From: Artocarpus heterophyllus
Taxonomy: Eukaryota > Streptophyta > Magnoliopsida > Rosales > Moraceae
Direction: 5' to 3'
Length of the DNA: 64,000 nt
Assembly (NCBI GenBank): GCA_025403435.1
Contig: CM046327.1
Coordinates: forward strand, 14,872,218-14,936,217
Shown here: positions 59,781 through 64,000 of the stretch, one piece after another
Layout of the letters: the number at the start of each line of letters is the position of its first letter
How positions within the stretch are numbered: the first letter of the stretch is position 1
Program-made: the position numbers and the translations under genes
The notes under the pieces: generated by a model
What the model saw: the letters and a program-made list of their open reading frames with translations, nothing else
What the model was told of the DNA's origin: nothing
The model's database searches: none

Positions 59781-61090
59781 CTTATTTCTCATATATGCCT
59801 CATTTTAGTGAAACTTTGCAATTTAGCCCTTGAACTGAAAATTTTGCCAATTTTGTCCCCGGGGCTAAAACTTATCTCTTTACATAAAAAATTCCTATTT
59901 TTCAAAAGGAACATTTTTACTTAAAGTACTATACCCTAAATTATTTTACAAAAGGACGTTTTTGCCCTTCAATTTTTTTTTCAATTTTAACAATTTCTTG
60001 AAAAATTCAAATCTCACATTCGATTGAGATTTTCGATGAACTGTCTATATTGCCTAACAGTTTCGTCGAAATCTATAATTTTTGTATTTTAACTTTTTCA
60101 AAATTCTCACTATACAAGGGTGTTTTTGGGCATTTTTTAAATCTGTCGAGGGAAAACTTTTTCTTTCAATTTAGTCCTTGGGCTATTTTTGTAAAAATCC
60201 ATTTTAAACTGTAAATCTACCCTTGCAAAGACAGTTCCAACCTTTGTTTGAACCATTTTCCATGCCTAACCATCATTTTAGAAAACCAAAACTAAAATTG
60301 CAAAAATAATACTTTCTACATAAACTACCATTTTCAACATTTAAATCTTAATTTTCACAATTTCAACATGCTATAATTCATATTTCTATGGGTTTTAACT
60401 AAAAACTTGCTCTAGAACCTATATACTTTTGAGAAAATAAAAATCAAGACAAAAATCATAAATTTTCAAAACTTTTAAATTCAAAACTAACCCCAAATAA
60501 CATTTTGTGCTTTTAACCTTCTAAGTCTCCTTTAGATCTCCTTCTTAGACACTATTTCTATGCAAAAACACCATGAATTAACTTCCTTTCTTAACCCATG
60601 AAAAATCCCTTGAAAACTTGAAAAAAGTTTAGGTTTTTTCATTAAAACTTGTGGAAACTCCTTGAACTCAACTTGTTAAACTTTCTTGGGGATATTTTTG
60701 CAAATATTTGGGTTGAGAAAATTTTTGAGGAGGTCTAACAATGGCTGTCGTGGGCTAGAGAAGAAGAAGAAGTGAAGAAAATGGGATTTTTGTGGCTTAA
60801 TCCAACATTTAATGCATCCTTATCCTCTTAAGTGACTCATAGGTAATCAAATGGGTTACCATGTGGCATAAAGTGATTGGGCCACCTTTCATGACATGTG
60901 GGCCCAATAGAAACTCAATGGGTGTCCACTTTGTGGGGCCTCAAAATTTACACTGTATAATTTTTTACTACACAGTATTTTTCCTACACTGTTGTAGTCA
61001 AATCAGTGCAAACTCATATCCTTAGATTGTATAAACTATTTTACTTACCTTCGGTTCACTTTTGGAGGCCAAATGTAACATTTTTCATAT
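59781..61090 (-). repeat. Related LTR-like block in minus orientation
   Basis: Read on the minus strand it repeats landmarks of the 56-kb block in the same order: GGAAAAATACTGTGTAG-like words, GGTGGCCCAATCAC, GATTACCTATGAGTCAC, then AAGGGCTAAATTGCAAAG. The two blocks therefore lie tail to tail. Identity is patchy, and the ends are not defined. Confidence 0.45.
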
Positions 61091-61919
61091 CTGCGTTTTC
61101 ACTTAGCAGTATACTGGTACTGCATCGGCTTCTTTTTACACTGGGTTGGGTCTTGGTGGACTCTATGTCTTATTTGTATTCTAAGTACCCATTTGTACGT
61201 ATCACAATTTTACAATTAATTGTGATATAAAATTCATTTTATGGATATTATGTATAAATTTTTGAGTAATTAAACTCATAAAATCTATATTAAAAATATC
61301 CAACATTGCATCACATTCACGGTAAATTTTTAATTAATACTACTTATTTATATATTATGACAATTTTACAAAAATTACAATTTTAAGAGTAAATTCATTA
61401 ATTAAACCCAACTTAAATATCAAATTTTATTAATGAATTCTCCTGATCATTACATTGTCCAACCCTGTAATGTAGTTTTAATCACTCCCTCATTTGGCAT
61501 GTCACGCTCTCCTAGTCAGCAAGTAAAAAGTGTGAGAAACCATCAAAACAAAAAGCAAAAAGCATGGGACCTGTAGGCATACGATTCTTTTAATTGTGTG
61601 TGTGGGGCCAATGTGTGGTATAGAAAAGACTAGGCTTTTTTAACATTGTATTTTGATCCAAAATGCTATACAAAAGTTCTCATCGGTGGCTCAAAAGTAT
61701 CGTATCCACTTGAGAATTTGTCTTTTCTTTTTTTTTTTTTTAATTTCATTTGGTTAGACCTTCCATGGCTATATTTTAAGATTTGGTTAATATACATTCA
61801 AAATTTGGTTTATTATGTGGAACCTTTAATTTTAGTTAAACTCATAACGAATGTCTACTTTATTTTTGTTATAAATTTTTATAATTTTAGAATGCATAGT
61901 TATATGAAAATGGAGAATG
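61091..61919. other. Intergenic DNA, nothing recognised
   Basis: AT-rich. The frame at 61646-62008 is low-complexity and runs into the GGGGATGG repeat; it has no domain. Confidence 0.45.
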
Positions 61920-62080
61920 AAATAGGCATAGGGTGGCTTTTAATAGGGCCTCCTATACCTCCGTCTTGCCTTTCCTTAACCGGGGATGGGAATGGAGATG
62001 GGGGATGAGGATGATTTTTAGGGGATAGGATGGGGATGGAAAACATTCCCAACCCCGCTCCACCCCATTGCCATCTTGAA
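61920..62080. repeat. GGGGATGG-rich repeat fragment
   Basis: GGGGATGGGAATGGAGATGG, GGATAGGATGGGGATGG and the complementary CCCCGCTCCACCCCATTGCC stretch form a purine/pyrimidine-skewed unit. It resembles dispersed fragments seen at 54841-54992. Confidence 0.45.
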
Positions 62081-62650
62081 ATTAAAAAAAATAATAAGTT
62101 AAAGTTTGGAAAGATTAATAAGTAGGCTAATATAATATAGAAAAATTAGTTTGGGTGGCCTCTTTTTCACCCACAACAAATTTTGTGTCTTAACTTTTCT
62201 AAAATTGAGGATATGGCCAACTATTTATATACTATTTTTTTTTGTTCTTCCAATTTGCCCTAACCTACAACTAGAGTTGACAAGACGATCAAAAATCTGG
62301 CTTAGTCAAATTTCGATGGCTATTGAGGAACAAGATACGCACAGGTCGATTTCCTTCGTGCAACTCCAACAGCGACTTTCGTTGACCAGATTAGGAGTTA
62401 CACGACCTCCTGTATGATTCCATCGACTATATCATCTTTTCTGTGTGATTCTGTTGACCTTCAACAATGACAAACGATGGTTCTCTCTCTCCACTATTTC
62501 CTTCACTGGCGCTCTAGGTGGCCGACCTGACGGTGTATAGTGGTGACGTGTGGAGCTGTTGTATAGAGAAAAAAAAAAAAGGGAGAGAGAAGGGAAAGAA
62601 AGTTAGGGGTTGGCACTTTTTTGTTGGGGTTTGTCTGCGATGTATTAAGG
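62081..62650. other. Intergenic DNA, nothing recognised
   Basis: The frame at 62151-62417 shows no family signature. From 62290 the GC content rises and the sequence looks repeat-derived. Confidence 0.4.
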
Positions 62651-62758
62651 TTTATCACTGATATACTATGCTTTTTATCACTGATATGTTATGATTTATC
62701 ATTGATGAACTTAAGTTTATTACTGATGTACTATAGTTTATCATTGATATACTATACC
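62651..62758. repeat. Tandem repeat, 21-23-bp unit, five copies
   Basis: TTTATCACTGATATACTATG and variants start at 62651, 62674, 62695, 62716 and 62737. The central TTTAT(C/T)A(C/T)TGAT is the most constant part. Confidence 0.85.
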
Positions 62759-64000
62759 TGATTAATGATTAATAAAGGTTATTTTTATTATTTTGACTTT
62801 ATAATTAATAAAGAAGGATCATTTACTTAATTTGAAAAAGGTATGTTCTTATTTTAAAAAGGCTTTTACAAAGATCATCTACTTCTATATCCCTGTTATA
62901 TAATGCACATTTACTTATTAATTTAACGAATAAAAAAAGTTAAAACCTAGCCAACAAATTAAAGTAAACCCTCATTCTTTCTCTCTCTTCCCCTCTCTCT
63001 GAAAATGTTGTCTTCTTTAGTTTGCAGCTCAGCTATATAAGGTGAGTTTTGTAGTCGACGCAAACACCATCGACAAAGCTCAAAGTCCACTATCGTAAGC
63101 AGATCTTTTTTGACATGGTGGCTTCTTCATTGTTGACAGAGAAGACAAGTAGATACATTGGGGAGGGAGGGAGAGCTCAAGAGGCGAAAGAACTATCAGT
63201 CACGAAAATGAGAAAATTCACATAATCTCTCCCCTCGCGACAACTTGGTTGACAGCTAAATCATGATGATGCTCATTGTTGTTTGAAACAATGCTGGAGA
63301 AGAAGTATAACGGCGATTGTCTAAACGACGACAAAGTTTAGCAGGTAGTGTGGGAGAAGAGGAGTTCAACAGTCAGGGAGAGAGAACGATGAGACTATGA
63401 AAATGCACATTCCTTATGGCTAAATATCATTATTTTGCATTCATATTTCTTGTTAAATCCCTTAATTATAGCATTTGAATGTTAATTAGAATTTTAGTGT
63501 TTGTATTAAAATATATTTAAAAATATGTTTTTAGTGTGTTTTTATGTTAAATAACATTTTTAGTAATTTTTAGAATCATTTTTGTGTGTTTTATAATTAA
63601 TTAGTTTGAAAATAGTTAAAACCTTATAAATAATGCTATATGATTTTATTTTGAGTCTTAAAGTGTTTGTAAAGATATTTATAATATTTTTAATAATTTC
63701 TAAAAATATTCTCTAGTCTTAAATAATATATCTGTTAAGATTTATTAATTTTAGATGTTTTTATTTACTTTTAGTGTGTTTTGTGTTTTATTGTAAAAAT
63801 AAATAATTTTAAATTATCGTAAAAATTATGCCTATAAAATAATTAATTTTGGTTTGTTTATTTTATTTTAGATTTAAAATTTGCAATAAAAAAGGAGAAA
63901 AACTGCATGAACATGTGCAAAAAAGACCTCAAATGCATCAAAAATAAAAAAAAGAAAATCAAAATCAAAATCAAAGAGTGCCGCGTGGCACCATTAGAGC
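62759..64000. other. Intergenic DNA to the window end, nothing recognised
   Basis: 62960-63400 is mixed-composition sequence with CTCTCT runs and GAC-rich words that may be transposon-derived. 63420-64000 is AT-rich. No gene or repeat boundary can be supported. Confidence 0.45.

Noticed and set aside
62960..63110. Possible start of a gene (CTCTCT leader, then ATG and a GTGAGT donor)
   Set aside because: The short first frame has no recognisable continuation, and the rest of the window gives no matching exon.

Overview
This window is nuclear DNA from a flowering plant, most likely a eudicot and plausibly a woody one. The evidence is many small exons with GT-AG introns, an AT-rich background, a Copia LTR retrotransposon, several small inverted-repeat elements, a decayed plastid-DNA insertion, and proteins that read as plant orthologues. 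I see no feature that would name the species. All domain assignments come from reading translations by eye; no search was run.

Layout. At 0.3-0.9 kb lies a mutated nuclear copy of the plastid psbE-psbF-psbL-psbJ operon. At 7.9-11.7 kb (minus strand) is a five-exon gene for the NDUFS4 (18 kDa, FRO1-type) subunit of mitochondrial complex I. Its start codon is out of frame with the conserved protein, and its third intron (counted from the 3' end; second in transcript order) carries a large foldback element. At 19.6-22.6 kb (plus) is a telomere-repeat-binding single-Myb/histone-H1 protein (TRB). At 26.9-27.4 kb (minus) is an intronless gene for mitochondrial ribosomal protein bL12m. At 28.6-35.1 kb is a complete but dead Copia retrotransposon with a perfect 5-bp target duplication. 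At 35.6-38.4 kb (minus) is a truncated, frameshifted pseudogene of the chloroplast PPR protein DG1. At 40.4-42.9 kb (minus) is a pseudogene of the small GTPase ARL8/ARLA1, with a solo-LTR-like insertion in one intron. At 43.6-49.2 kb (minus) is an apparently intact five-exon coiled-coil NB-LRR resistance gene. From 49 kb to the end I find no gene, only repeats: a hAT-type element with an 8-bp target duplication, LTR-like blocks in opposite orientations, and tandem repeats.

The most informative pattern is gene order. In Arabidopsis, as I recall it, ARLA1D, DG1, TRB2 and FRO1 are the consecutive loci AT5G67560, AT5G67570, AT5G67580 and AT5G67590. The same four families occur here in the same order, spread over about 35 kb by repeats. 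Two are apparently preserved (TRB, and NDUFS4 with a problem at its start) and two are decayed. This looks like one copy of an old duplicated segment losing genes, with functional DG1 and ARL8 presumably elsewhere in the genome.

A second pattern links two nuclear genes for mitochondrial proteins. Both NDUFS4 and bL12m have copies of a palindrome related to AAACGACATGTCGTTT just upstream, and six copies of the same motif sit in the leader of the Copia element.
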